Source: Bagarius yarrelli (taxonomy: Eukaryota; Chordata; Actinopteri; Siluriformes; Sisoridae). Taken from it: DNA of 64,000 bases. Every line of letters starts with the position of its first letter. Positions within the stretch are counted from its first letter, which is position 1. Shown here one piece after another: positions 45,141 to 57,900 of this stretch. The translations under genes and the position numbers were made by a program. The notes below the pieces were generated by a model. It saw only the letters and a program-made list of their open reading frames with translations. It was not told the DNA's origin and did not search any database. The stretch is from the NCBI GenBank assembly GCA_005784505.1, contig VCAZ01000102.1, forward strand, positions 434,001 to 498,000, given 5' to 3'.

Positions 45141-48100
45141 GTCAGCGAGTGTTCTTTGTGGCGCAACTTTCCCACAATGCTAGAGCTTACAGAGATCTAC
45201 CATCTGACAGTTCTTCGTACCTCAAGCATCTCCTAAGGCCAATTATGTAATAAAAGTTTTTTTATCACCTCAATGATTTTCTTATTGTTTACATTAGATT
45301 GTATATATAATAAGTCACACACCTATGTTATGATATATTTATTAAGGCTGAGGGGTACAATTAGACAAAAAAGCATTAATTTAATGGGATAATAAATATA
45401 CTGTACATATTTCATTCTTATTAATATAATAGAATGCCTGTGTGAAAAAAATGACCAAAAATATGAATAAAAACTACTTGCATAAGTACATTTATTTACC
45501 AGTAATATAGTTGGTACATAAATTTGTACATGAATTGAAAAATGTTTATATTTCAGTGTTAATTTTGAGTATTAATTTATAGTTAGTAATGTCACAGATA
45601 CGCTCCTCCTCCCTGCACCGCTTATTCTCGCCAAAGTACTAATCCTGTGTTGTCCTATGTGTTTTCCTAAGTTCTCCTTTGTTTTCAAAGACTAAAATAA
45701 TTTACAATCAAAGTATTTCCTGTTGTTGATTACCTTCTGTGAATCTGTTTGATTGTAACCTTGTGTTCCGAGTCTGCTACCAGTACAAGTAAGTTATGGA
45801 TCTGTTCATAATAAGTTTAAAAAATACATTTAAAATTTTACAGAAGGTTTAAATCTGACAAATTCTTCCAAGTCAATTTTTTGTGATCTCATTTTCATTT
45901 GTTTATTATTATCCTATCTGTTTATTCAGCTATGCCACTATGACTGCTCGTCTGTCGAGTTGTGATAATAAGTCCATCTGTTCACACTGATTTCATTGGT
46001 CTACTTATTTTTTTAAAAACAGGTTTTGTGTTATGATTTATTACCACTGGCACTCCATCGGGACAGTTTTCATAAGGTGGGTGTATAAAATATGGCAACC
46101 TTAGCTGTAAAACACTTACAGTGCCCATTAAGGATGGGGTGACAAACGATATCATATTGAGTCACGATAAACTTTATCAATAACAATAATAAGTTCTTGG
46201 CATTTTTTTCCCCTATGCGGATTTAAACATGTTAATTTTCCACCGTCCTCCTGATGGGACACCGCATTTAATGAGTGAAGTCGTACAGCAACCAGAAAGA
46301 AATAAAGCTTAACATGTTACATATTTTTTGGAAAGCTGAGATTCTTGTGATTATACAATAAACACCGGCTACAATCAGTGTCTTTGTTACTCTACTATAT
46401 CAACTATACATTCATAAAACTATAAAACCTGACTTATAAAGCCATTTATACATAAGGCTTCAAGAAAAAATTATGTGGTTAATGGAAAGGGATCCAAACA
46501 AATTCAGAGAAATATGTAGTCCAGATACAATGTAGATAAACCTCCACGAATATAGCAGAAGCTGTGCACAGAATGCGAGTCTGAATCATGTCTGTGCTAA
46601 CACAAGACAAATGCTACACAAAAAGAAAATGGCTGCTGCACTTGACTCGTCACAAGCCCTTTCAAACATGGTGTTTAGATGCTGTTTTCAAAATAAAAGT
46701 ACTGATTATTACACCAAACAGACAAATTTTAACACATTTTGTTGTGTGTATTTTTGTATGTTGTCTTAATTTTCAAGGCCAAATGTTTAATTTTATTCTG
46801 AATTTTGTGGCTACAGTCACAGCTAAGATACTCTTTTAACACTGACAAAACTTAATTTCTATATCAAAATATATATCATTATTGATCAATATGAAAAACA
46901 AATCAGTAGTACTTTCGCCAGTCCTACTGCCTCTAGTTGCAATCTTTAAAATAGCACATACAACCATTGCTGAAGTTTGTTAGTAAATCCAGTTTAAGTG
47001 AAGGTCTTGCTTGCTCAATTGCTTCTCCTGCTCTGCAAATGTGTGTTTTCAGTAGATTGGCAACAATATCTGGTGTAACAGTGTCAATGACTGTCATTTT
47101 GTCTTCGTTAATTTTCACTTTTTTACATTCCTAACAAATGCTTGGGTAGCACTAGGCACTTTGCTAGAACCAGAGGGCGTGCTGCCACTGAACATTAAAG
47201 TTTAATGTGCTGATAATTCTATCACTAATATTTTGTTACAAATCAGATGTCATGCCTTTCAACAAAAAGCTAGCACTCTTTTTAATTCTGCCCCAGACCA
47301 TTTTAATGTACGCTATTTCAGTTTAACCTCAACAAAACTAACCATAGGCAATTATGTGGAGATTACACTAATGAAGATAACTAAATAATCATGGAAAAAC
47401 ATTTTTCACAATTTTTTAATATGTTCAATATATATTAACACTTTATATACACTATAATAAGTGAACTTTAAGGTCATTAAAACAAAGTTAGATAAAGTTA
47501 CAGTCTATATGAGCACCAATCCAGGTGAATTAAATACACCAATTTATCCTTTTACTCAGATTACAGAGGGAAAAAGTTTACTCAGTTGAGTACAGTGTAC
47601 TCAACTGCCTCCCCAAAGTGGCTCCAGATCATCTGGACAGACCTAGGATTACGCCTTCACTCTCCCTGGGAAATGCCCCCCAGAAGCCCCTAGGGATCCT
47701 GTTCCGAATCTCAATCACCTGCCTCCAGTGCAGATACAGACATAACGTCATCATCGTTGGCAAAAGAGAGGATGTCCACTAACTTAGGCAGCAGTCAGTG
47801 GCAGTCCTCCGCAAAGGATATGGGGGACCCTCGCCGGTGTTGTGTCAAAGTCTTTTCCCCCTATGTTTCCCCTCAGTTTAGTGTTTCGCATGGCGCCCTC
47901 TACGCAAACACGTACCGAGCGCATGCATGTTCTCGTCCTACCTGCGTTTCCGCGGTTAGCAATGGTTAAGATTTATTACATTGGAATGTTTTATATATAT
48001 ATATATTATACGTATATATATCTATCGCTAAATAAAATAGAATGTTTAGAGTTTTTTGCAGCTGTGTTAAACGTAAGTATAAATGCTATAATATGAGTTC

Positions 48101-48208
48101 AAATTAAAATAAGACAATTTAAAAAAACACTAAAGGGTAGTGGTTTTCAGTGTTGTGTATATGCTGTTAAAATTTCAGACTTTATTGCAATTTTTTTGAT
48201 GGAACACC
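45141..48208. other. AT-rich intergenic sequence with one GC-richer island
   Basis: No gene was recognised. The island at about 47585-47970 is GC-richer with several CpGs and is treated as a separate finding. A TA microsatellite lies at 47991-48022. Confidence 0.45.
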
Positions 48209-49540
48209 CCTTGATAAATAACAGATTTTGGTGATTTTCTAATTGAAAAGATGTTAACACAGTCTCTCTTGGAAATGGACAAAATGCTATTATTATAATA
48301 TTTTCAGCAAACATTGATGCATAGTTACGTTTTATTTAAATTGAACAAAAATAAAAAAAATTAAAACATTTTTATGGCACTGTGCAAAAGTTTGGGCACC
48401 CTAAGAGTTCCAGAGTCTCAGATTCTTTTTACAAGGTTTCAGACCTTAATTAGCTCGTTAGATCTGATGCATGGCAACAGCTGTCATTAGTAAATGCCAA
48501 TTTCAAAGCTTTACAAATACTTTGACTCTTCAAACCTTGTGCACACACTTGCGGACACTCAACAACCATAGTTTCCTCTAAGCAGCTGTGTAAGACTCTG
48601 AAAATAAAAGTTATTGATGCCCACAATGCAGGATAAGGCTACAAGAAGATAGCAAAGCGTTGTCAGCTTGTAGTTTCCACAGTGAGAAATGTAATTAAGA
48701 GATGGCAGTTCAGGGGAACTGTGGAGGTCAAGATGAGATCTGGAAGACCAAGAAAACTCTCGGAGAGAACTGCTCGTATGCTGGTCAGAAAGACAAATCA
48801 AACCCCCCGTTTGACTGCAAAAAACCTGCAGGAAGATTTAGCAGACTCAGGAGTGGTGGTGCACCGTTCCACTGTGCAGTGATGCTTGCACAGACAAGAC
48901 CTTCATGGAAGAGTCAGCAGAAGGAAACCTTACCTGCATCCCCATCATAAAATCCAACGTCAGATGTATGGAGGGTGGAGGGAAGAATGGATTCCACTAA
49001 ATACCAGCAAATTCTGGAAGCAAACATCACACCATCTGTAAAAAAGCTGAAGCTGAAAAGAGGATGGCTTCTACAACAGGACAGTGATTCTAAACATACC
49101 TCAAAATCCACTATGGAATACCTCAAGAGACGCAAGCTAAAGGTTTCGGAATGGCCATCACAATCCCTGATTTAAACATCATTGAAAATTTGTGGGTAGA
49201 GCTTAAAAGAGCTGTGCATGCAAGACAACCAAAGAATATTACAGAACTAGAAGCCTTTTGCAATGAAGAATGGGCGAAAATCCCAAGTACAAGAATTGAA
49301 AGACTTTTAGCTGGCTATAAAAAGTGTTTGCAAGCTGTGATATCTGCCAGAGGAGGTGTTACTAAGTACTGATTATGTAGGTTTTTATTTATTTTTTTGT
49401 TCAATTTATGGCATAAAAAGTAACTATACTTCAATGTTTGCTGAAAATATTGTGCATTTTTTCCATTTCCAAGAGAGACTGTGTTAACATCTTTTTTTTA
49501 AATTATAAAATCACCAAAATCTGTTATTTATCAAGGGCCA
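48209..49540 (+). mobile_element. Tc1-like transposon with about 120-bp inverted repeats, transposase broken
   Basis: The left repeat (48209-48330: CCTTGATAAATAACAGATTT, GTTAACACAGTCTCTCTTGG, TTCAGCAAACATTGA) has a near-exact inverse at 49430-49540. The transposase runs from about 48580. MRNVIKRWQFRGTVEVKMRS and GRPRKLSERTARML (48682 onward) form the DNA-binding part. A stop follows at 48880, then TKYQQILEANITPSVKKLKL, WLLQQDSDSKHTSKSTMEYL (the first Asp-containing DDE segment here reads QDSDSKH), then NIIENLWVELKRAVHARQPK and the C-terminus SARGGVTKY (49372). The LWSDETK segment is deleted, so the enzyme is inactive. Confidence 0.8.
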
Positions 49541-51139
49541 GATGTACCTCTCCACGTTACCTGATATGAACAACCTTCCAAGTAGGAAGCAAACCACTGC
49601 CATGCTGTTCCACAAATACTGAGACTACTGAGAGTGGACAGCAGGATCTTGGGGTTGACCGTATCAAATCAGCTAAAAGGTCGAGGAGGATGATTCTAAA
49701 AGATTCTAAATATTGCCGACCCCACGCTGTCTTAAATACTCTTTAAACAGAGGCACATGCTAATTGCTCATTCGCATACGTGTGTCAAGAAGCCAGTCTA
49801 ATGCACTGGAGTGAGCCAGTAATCTTCAGAAGGAAAGTGAAGGTGGGGAATTTACCGTAGCCGTTGCTCTGCAATGTTGAGTGAGACTCGAAAGGGAACA
49901 AAATTTCTTTGAGTATTATACAGCCATTGCTGTGAAAAGTAGAGGTGCTGAGGGTGCTGAAGCACCCCTCTCTGGCTTGGAGTACAAAGAAATTAAATTA
50001 ATTAAACTTTAGTAACATAAAAATAAATTAAATGTATTAATATCAATATAGTTATTATAATATTTAATAACTATCAATATAGTTATTATAATATTTAATA
50101 ACTATCAATATAGTTATTATAATATTTAATGTTAGCAATTTGTACCTTAAATAAAATTAATATAAAAGAATTACATGCGACGTCACGAAGTATGCAGAGC
50201 ACTATTCACTGAAGTTCCAAAAACACTCCAAACAGTGCAAAAACGCATTTTAAATATATTGAAATTCCAAACTAAATAAAAGGAGACTGAGTCTTAAGCT
50301 GGCAAATTAATCAGAGAAGGAAGCAGACCTGGAGACTTAGAGGGCTGCCAACCAACAGCGGCTGCAACAGATCACCATACTAATCATCTCGCATACTTAG
50401 TTTTGCCTACTATGCGGTATAGTAGTATGCAATTTCGCATAATTTGTCGCATTCACTTAAGCATTACATACACTGTATTCTGACAGAGCTATAATATTTA
50501 CCATTCTATAATATTTAACATTAAGTTTGGAACATTAAAAAAATAACTCATCAAGCAATAAGGAATTTTTCGTTATTAAAAATTTTTATTAGTATTTTCT
50601 TAAAATATATTTTGTTTGTTTACATTTGTGTTGTTGTTCGGTTACCATGACAACATGTCTGTATCTGTGTATATTTACAAAATAATATTAATGACGTGAC
50701 ATTTAGCTTCTAAAGATACAGTAGTATATAAATATATAAAACAGATACATTTATATGCTACTGTATCAGGTAATATACGTGAAACAGTAATATTTCTTAT
50801 AAATTCAGTTATACACATGGATACGCATATCCAGATACCGGACATCAACAATATAAATAGCTAAGTGTAGGTACGAAATAGTTTGGTTGGATTTGAGATA
50901 AATTATGGAAGTAGACGAGAAGACAGTGTATTAATCTGTCTTAGAATTGGACACTGCACTTAATAAGTCACTTTATATTATTGAAAATCGTGAATCAGAA
51001 TGTTGTGTCAGATGTGAGTAACCTAAAACAGTTGAGCCTGTTCTAACAACGTACAAAGATTAAAGAGACTAAAAGATACAGGATGAATAAGACGGGATTT
51101 AAAAATGAAATAATAAAGGATATAAGGTTCCGTGCCCGT
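49541..51139. other. AT-rich intergenic sequence left of ddx23
   Basis: It holds the 31-bp tandem repeat at 50041. The section 49545-49880 (AAGTAGGAAGCAAACCACTG, TGGGGTTGACCGTATCAAAT) has better base balance and may be an unrecognised repeat. No exon could be supported. Confidence 0.45.
50041..50130. repeat. 31-bp tandem repeat, three copies
   Basis: The unit TATCAATATAGTTATTATAA plus TATTTAATAAC is repeated exactly at 50041, 50072 and 50103 (last copy ends at 50130). Each unit contains an inverted pair around AACTATCAATATAGTT. The copies are identical, so the array is young. Confidence 0.9.
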
Positions 51140-51235
51140 CAACGTCAATACGCCACACTCCATTCCAGTAGGCGGCGGAATAGACACCAAAAGCGGGGTT
51201 GCTAACAGCCATAAAACAACAAAGAAGAAGAGGAA
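51140..51235 (+). mobile_element. Retroelement 3'-end-like segment next to the ddx23 start
   Basis: The stretch CACTCCATTCCAGTAGGCGG, CGGAATAGACACC, GCCATAAAACAACAAAGAAG and AAGAGGAAGC resembles the 3' end of a common fish RTE/SINE-type repeat, which normally ends in an AAGAAGAAG tail. Here it lies directly before the ddx23 first exon and may supply part of its proximal promoter. Confidence 0.35.
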
Positions 51236-51289
51236 GCAGACGAAACGAAAACGCACAAGTCTTATTAACTTTGTATTTGTGACACCAGG
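51236..51289 (+). promoter_or_regulatory. ddx23: Probable 5' untranslated first exon of ddx23 and transcription start area
   Basis: Vertebrate DDX23 is expected to have a non-coding first exon, and the ATG at 51743 follows an acceptor-like sequence directly. The best upstream donor is CAGG/GTACGT, with the exon ending at 51289. No TATA box is obvious. Just upstream (about 51140-51235) is a segment resembling the 3' end of a common fish retroelement (AAGAAGAAG tail), so the true start is probably downstream of it. The 5' boundary is only a guess. Confidence 0.45.
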
Positions 51290-51742
51290 GTACGTTTCTA
51301 AATAAATGAATTAAGACTTTGGAGATAAGCGGTGGATTAGTATTAAGAACATTATTATTATTATTTTTTTTTTTTTTACCGTCCTTAAATGTTTAGTCCA
51401 TCTGAGTGCGTTAGCTAGAAAATACTGTGAAGATAATGATCTGCGTTTAACCCCGTGTTTGAGTTCTGTCTAGATTTGCTTTGTTTTCTTATTTAACGTT
51501 AGATTTTCCGCGTTGTGTCACGGAGCTATTTTGTTCTACCTAGCAAAAATGTTTGTTTTCATGTGCTTATTGCTACATTTAGTAAAATAAAAATTACATA
51601 TTTGCATAGTTATGGACGTGCTATATATTGTGCTTTGTGTGTGCTGCTAGTCGCTACCTAAAATTGTGGTATTGCCAGGTTACTTGGATTATTAGAAAAC
51701 TGATGTATCTTTTCTTGTGCATGTATTTGTTTTTAATTAAAG

Positions 51743-51918
51743 ATGGCTGGTGACTCGTGTGAAAAAAGAGACCTGGATGGCTCTGGAAGTAAAGAGCGAA
51801 AACGGAGCCGTTCACGGTCCAGGGACCGCGATCGAAAAGGTTCTCCAGGAAAAGAACGCAAGCGTCATCGATCACGCGAACGGAAACGATCACGAAGCCG
51901 CTCGAAATCTACAGACAG
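51743..51918 (+). CDS. ddx23: ddx23 coding exon 1 (start codon, RS-rich N-terminus)
   Basis: The first ATG of the frame begins MAGDSCEKRD, close to the MAGELADKKD start of the mammalian protein. The exon encodes alternating Arg/Ser/Lys/Glu residues. It ends in phase 2 at an AG/GTTTGC donor. The ATG sits directly after a splice-acceptor-like stretch (T-rich, ending AAAG), so a non-coding exon lies upstream. Confidence 0.93.
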
Positions 51919-54900
51919 GTTTGCACTGTTAAGTTCTTATAAATTGTTTAAAGCGTTGTCATTGTTTGTTTTTAGTGTAACCGATCTCTTTAAAGCAGAA
52001 ATTCAGTAACGCCCCGACAACGACTGTAAATTCTACATATATTTTAAGATACATTATCTCTTGCTTTACTTTTGTTTTTGTACAAAAATGTTCTTTTGTA
52101 AGCATATTTTGCAGACAAGATATGGTTTGATTCTCTGCAATCTGTAAAGTCCCATCTCATTCGCAAAATATGCTTGCATTTACATTTTTGGCATTTGGCA
52201 GATGCCCTTATTCAGAGTGACTTACATTTATCTCTTTTATACCACTGAGCAATTGGGGGTTAAGGGCCTTGCTCAGGGGCCCAGCGGTGGTAACTCGATA
52301 GTGCTGAGAATTGAACCCCTATCTTCCATGTAGCAGTCTAACACCTTGGACTGGCTGATAGAAAATAAAATTATATCTGCTTTTTATGATAGCTGCTTCT
52401 TACATATATCCAGTGACTTATTTAATTTCTATTTATTATCATTAGTTTATAGTTTCCTACTTGCTTGATGCTCAGAATTTGGACATCAAGAACTGTTCAC
52501 AATGATTCAAATCTGAACTTTTTCATCAACATCATATAAAAATCAATGTTAAAGTACAGTTAACGGTAAATAGCAAGGGGGAAAAAAATTAGAAAAACAA
52601 ATTAACAGCCAAATTGCTTTCCCTTTTTTTCCCTTTTAAACTGGAAATGCTTAAACGGGGTTTTAACTGTGCTATCACTTAATTTACATAATCTTTTTTT
52701 GTTTTTTATTTATGAATATTGTTCTGACTAGTTTATTGAAATGTTACTGTTTTTTTTTTTGCCTTGATTAAACTCTCTCAAATCACATACGTGTGTCATA
52801 TACAGGGCTGAGTATTAAATCAGTACTGGTATGTCACGAAATTAATAAGTAATATTTTTTTGGTTGTTCAGAGAACGCAGACAGAAAGAAAAAGACAGAG
52901 ATAGAAGTCGTAAGGATCGGGACAGCAACAGAGGGATCAAAGACAAAAACAAGAAATTAAGGTATGTGTTCTCACGTATTGTATATGTCAGTTTTTAAAT
53001 TACTCAAAATCGAGAATAATTGAAACACTAATTATTTGCTTAAATTTGTCCTTTCTCATTAGGAGCACTTCACCTAAATCCAGAGACATAAAAATTAAAA
53101 GAGAAAAAGATGTAAAAAAGGAAGAGGAGGATCAGGATGAAAAGATAAAAGAAAAGGTCCTATTATATAACTATTTGTTTGTGGATGACTTGTGTAGATG
53201 ATTTAAGTTGTTTTTTAGTTATTTTTCCTTTTTTTAAAAAAAAAAAAATTCAATCTGTTTAGGTTCAGCCATTGTCTTTGGAGGAGTTGCTGGCTAAGAA
53301 GAAAGCAGATGAGGAGGCAGAGTCCAAGGTAGAAAACGTTAAGACAGGATGTAAAATGCCTTTCCCTTGTTTTTATTTTTTTATACAAAACATTTTTGAT
53401 GTATAACGATTTTTTTTAATGATTTTTTTTATATATAACATCTCATTTATCATGTTTTAGAAGGGGTTTTATTTCCTTGTTATTTTCTTGCTGGTTATGA
53501 TCTCTAGGCATGGCACATTTGTGTGGTTAATATGTGTTTGTGATTTATTGCTTTTAAATAAGCAGATTATTGCTGTTTTTTGTTTTGAGTAGCCAAAGTT
53601 CTTGTCTAAAGCTGAACGAGAGGCAGAGGCTCTGAAACGTCGAGAGCTGCAGGCAGAAGAACGCCGGCGGCAGATTGAGGAGGAAAGGAGAAAAAGAAGA
53701 GTTTTTCAGGATATTGGAAGAAAGATGTTAGGTGATGACTGGAGATTATTTGGCTAGTTTTGTTTGTTAAAAAACTGCTTTTTTTGTTAGGGGAAAAATG
53801 AATGATTCCAAATTCCTAGTTAAAAATACATATTTCCACTTTGATTAATACTTTGCAGGTTGTACTTATACACATAATAATGAGCCTTGTTGATTATATA
53901 TAATTTATTCTTTTTGTTAAGCTGTGTAAAACTGTTTGTAAAATTGCTTAAACACACAAAGTGGAATTTATTTTTTTTTGTTTTTAAAAACAGTTGGATA
54001 AGACTGCCTAATAATCATCATAGAAATGAACTATATAAACTTATTCTTAATTTTTTTTAATTTAAACATTGGAAATTTTTAGTGAAGCAGCTGTGGTCAC
54101 TCTTGTGATATAATTATTTTTCGTGTGTGAATCAGAGGATCCCCAAGAGCGGGAGCGCCGTGAACGTAGGGAGCGGATGGAAAGAGAGAACAATGGAAAT
54201 GAAGATGATGAGAGTCGACAAAAAATAAGGGAGGAAAAGGACAAGGGCAAAGAACTTCAGGCTATTAAAGTAAAAATATTTTTATATACACAAATCAGCT
54301 TTGATTATTAGACAGACAGAAAAAGGCATATGGTAGGAGGGTTAAGATATGAGCTTATAAAGACCAATTAACGTTAGTCAAATGTGGCGTCAGCATCATA
54401 GCATGCATTGCGACGTTACTTGGGTTTACATTCTCTATTGTTTGATGGTTCCTATGGAAACTTATCTATGATATCAAAACCCTAGAAAACAGCTGGTTGT
54501 ACAACCGTTGCTATGGTTTTCTCAGGTTTTAAATGTGTGTATGTTCTGGTCACATTAATAAAAATTTTTTTTAAAAAATGCTAGGTTGAATGACTAAAAG
54601 GGTAACATAAAATATATTGCTATTGTTGCAGAAAGGGTCAATTTAATTTTAAATTGGAAAATGTACATTTAACAAAACTGTGACATAAGCTAAATATTAC
54701 TCTGTCAAATATTTTTTTTTCCTTTATTTTTATATATGTATTGTCTTGCTCTTGCTTTTTTTTCTTTTTAGGAACGCTATCTAGGTGGGTTGAAGAAACG
54801 TCGACGCACAAGGCACCTCAACGATAGAAAGTTTGTGTTCGAGTGGGATGCTTCTGAGGACACGTCAGTTGATTATAACCCATTGTGAGTATTGAAAAGG

Positions 54901-57900
54901 TAATCTAACCAGTTTGTAAGATTTTAGCACAGTGATTTTACCTTGATTTATCATAAATATAGAAACTAACATAATTTTTGCTGTCACAGACAACAGGCCC
55001 TATTTATTGAACTATGTATGACCTGTACATGACGTTTTTACAAATTCCATGAAGTACTTTTTCACAACTAAGAAGGCTACCTAAGAAGACTAACCTTATA
55101 TTTATGAAATCGGTTTAGGATAACCTTTGGTTTGTGGTATGCTGAAATTATTTATCTCCCCAGAGGATGGGTGAATTGTGGCCAAGTAGAAATGTGGTAG
55201 TAAAACTATTGTCAAAACATTACACCACTTCAACCATCCGGTGCTGTTGACGCCTAGCCAGTTAGGTCCATAAAGTTATACTGTTTTTACTTAATTCTAA
55301 CCCTAAAATCTGTGTGTTTCTGCTATTGTAGTCAACCGATGCAAGGTTTAAAATTTTTTGCATGTTGAAATGTCTTTTTGTAACCGTAATTGTATAGGGT
55401 GCTTATTAGATGTACTGTAGCATTTGTCTGCTTAAACTAATGTGGCCATTCTCTGTTGATCTCTCTTATTAAGAAAATATTTTTGTCTACAGACTTACTA
55501 GTCTCTGGTTTCCACAAAATAATTTTTATAATCCTCCAGGATTTCACAGGCTCTTTTTGTAATTGTTGCGAATTCAACTTCTTGATGTAACAGCAGGTTT
55601 TAGCTGTGTTGTTGCAGTGAAATTAATCGATTAGTTGAAAATTGCATCCCAACATTGCATTGCAGTGTAGAACCGTTTATCTATGCTTTTATAAAAAACA
55701 TCAGGGAATTGCTTTGCACGGTCACTTGCAACATTTTTTGTTGGTAAATGGAACACAAAAGTGTCGCACATGTCTGCATATTTTTAAAATAAAAAAATTG
55801 AGGTTAATTTTGTAATGTATTGTTCATGTTTAGTGCTGGGCATTGCAATGATTAGTCAAATTTGCAAAAACAAATTGCATGAATTGCATGGTCACACAGA
55901 ATACATAGGGCTGGGGTAAATTTGCCTTGATAATTGTGGTTGTAAAATCTTAATCCTGGAGGGAGTGTTTATTCAAAGGGAAATTAATTCAACAAAAAGA
56001 GTCTGAGCTTATTTGGCCGAAACAAGAAAAAAAATGCTGAAAACTGCTATATGTTCAAATACAAAAAACGTATACCGAGACAAGGTATGTGTGATGTGTT
56101 AAAGGGATTGAAAATGAGAACTCTGGGAAAGTCTTCTAAAACTTGCACTTTTTCATATTTTATTATTGCGGCTACTGTAATGCTCACATTTACACATGCA
56201 GGGGAAGTGGTGGCTTATGGTTAAGGTGTTGGACTACAAACCCGAAGATTGTAGGTTTAATTCCCAGCCCCACCAAGCTACCACTGTTGGGCCCCTGAGC
56301 AACACCCTTAACCTCTAATTGCTAAGTTGTATAAATAAGTTAATGTAAGTCTCTGGATAAGAGTTAGCACTCCTGAGTGCTTTTTGGATTAGAGACAGGA
56401 TTGACACAGTTAGACCAGTTGCTAGGAACTGACTTTAAATGTTAGAAATGTACAGTAATCACAAAAATTAAACAAATAAATGCTTCTACTGAATATTAAT
56501 GTGTCTTCAGGTATAAAGAGAAGCATCAGGTACAGTTATATGGCCGAGGATTTATTGCAGGAATTGACCTCAAACAGCAAAAACGAGATCAGTCACGTTT
56601 TTATGGAGATCTAATGGAAAAGAGGCGCACAATGGAGGAAAAAGAGCAAGAAGAGTGAGTCTTTATTTTTGTCAGTCATTAGAATGCAAACAAAATGTTA
56701 ACACTATTCTGCTATATGCAATTTTTTGTTGTGAGATTTGTTTTGTTTGTTTTTGTGTCTGTGTAGGCAGCGTTTGAAAAAGATGCGCAAAAAGGAGGCC
56801 AAGCAACGTTGGGATGATCGGCACTGGTCTCAAAAGAAGCTAGATGAAATGACTGACAGGGACTGGAGAATCTTTCGGGAGGACTATAGCATTACTACTA
56901 AAGGGGGAAAAATTCCTAACCCTATCCGCACCTGGAAAGAATATGACCTGCCCCCCCACATTCTGGAGGTTATTGACAAGTGCGGCTACAAGGTGGACTT
57001 CTTATGTTATTGAATTATTGTAGCCCATACAGTAAAATTGTAATTCCCCTTAGGCTTTTAAAGGCATGGGATATAAAACTCATTTATATCTACACAAAAT
57101 TGTTTTATTGACATTTAAATCAATAATTTAGTAATAAACATATAGTAAACACAGAACTTTTTTTAACATTATAATGAAGGTTGGCTTCTGTTGCTGATAT
57201 GTGATTTGCAATGTAGCGCACCAGTCTCATTACAGGTCAGCAGCAGGTGTCAAATTTCATTAATCATGTGAGAGATTCATTATGTTAATAAAGGATTTTT
57301 TACTTACTTTAAATAAATTATAAAATAAAATATTTAACAAAATCACAATGACTGTGCGGCAATCCGACAGTCACAGCAGCCTAGTACACACCTAGCATGA
57401 GAAAAAATTAGAAATAACTACCATATTTTTATCCTGTAACAACTGTTTTCTACAGGAGTGGCTGATTTCCACCGCTTGAGTGGCATGTATGGATTTTTAG
57501 ATGTTACAGTTGTCCTAGTTTATTAACTTTACATAATTAGAGAATCATAAATTAACAAAAGGCAAATCCAACCTTGTATTTTGTGTTTAATTAGGATCCA
57601 ACACCTATCCAGAGGCAAGCCATTCCTATTGGTTTACAGAACCGTGACATAATTGGTGTGGCTGAAACTGGTAGTGGTAAAACTGCAGCCTTCCTTATTC
57701 CCCTGTTGGTCTGGATCACCACACTCCCTAAAATTGACAGGTAAGATAAGGCAAGAATATCTAATGTATTTTTGTGCATGTGTACATGTCTATACATACA
57801 CACATGGAGTGCCTGAACACTAATTGTAAAATGCCTCACCGACTTTTATAAACAAACAGATATTCTCAGGTGATTAACGGCAACAAAAAAAATTTTCAAC

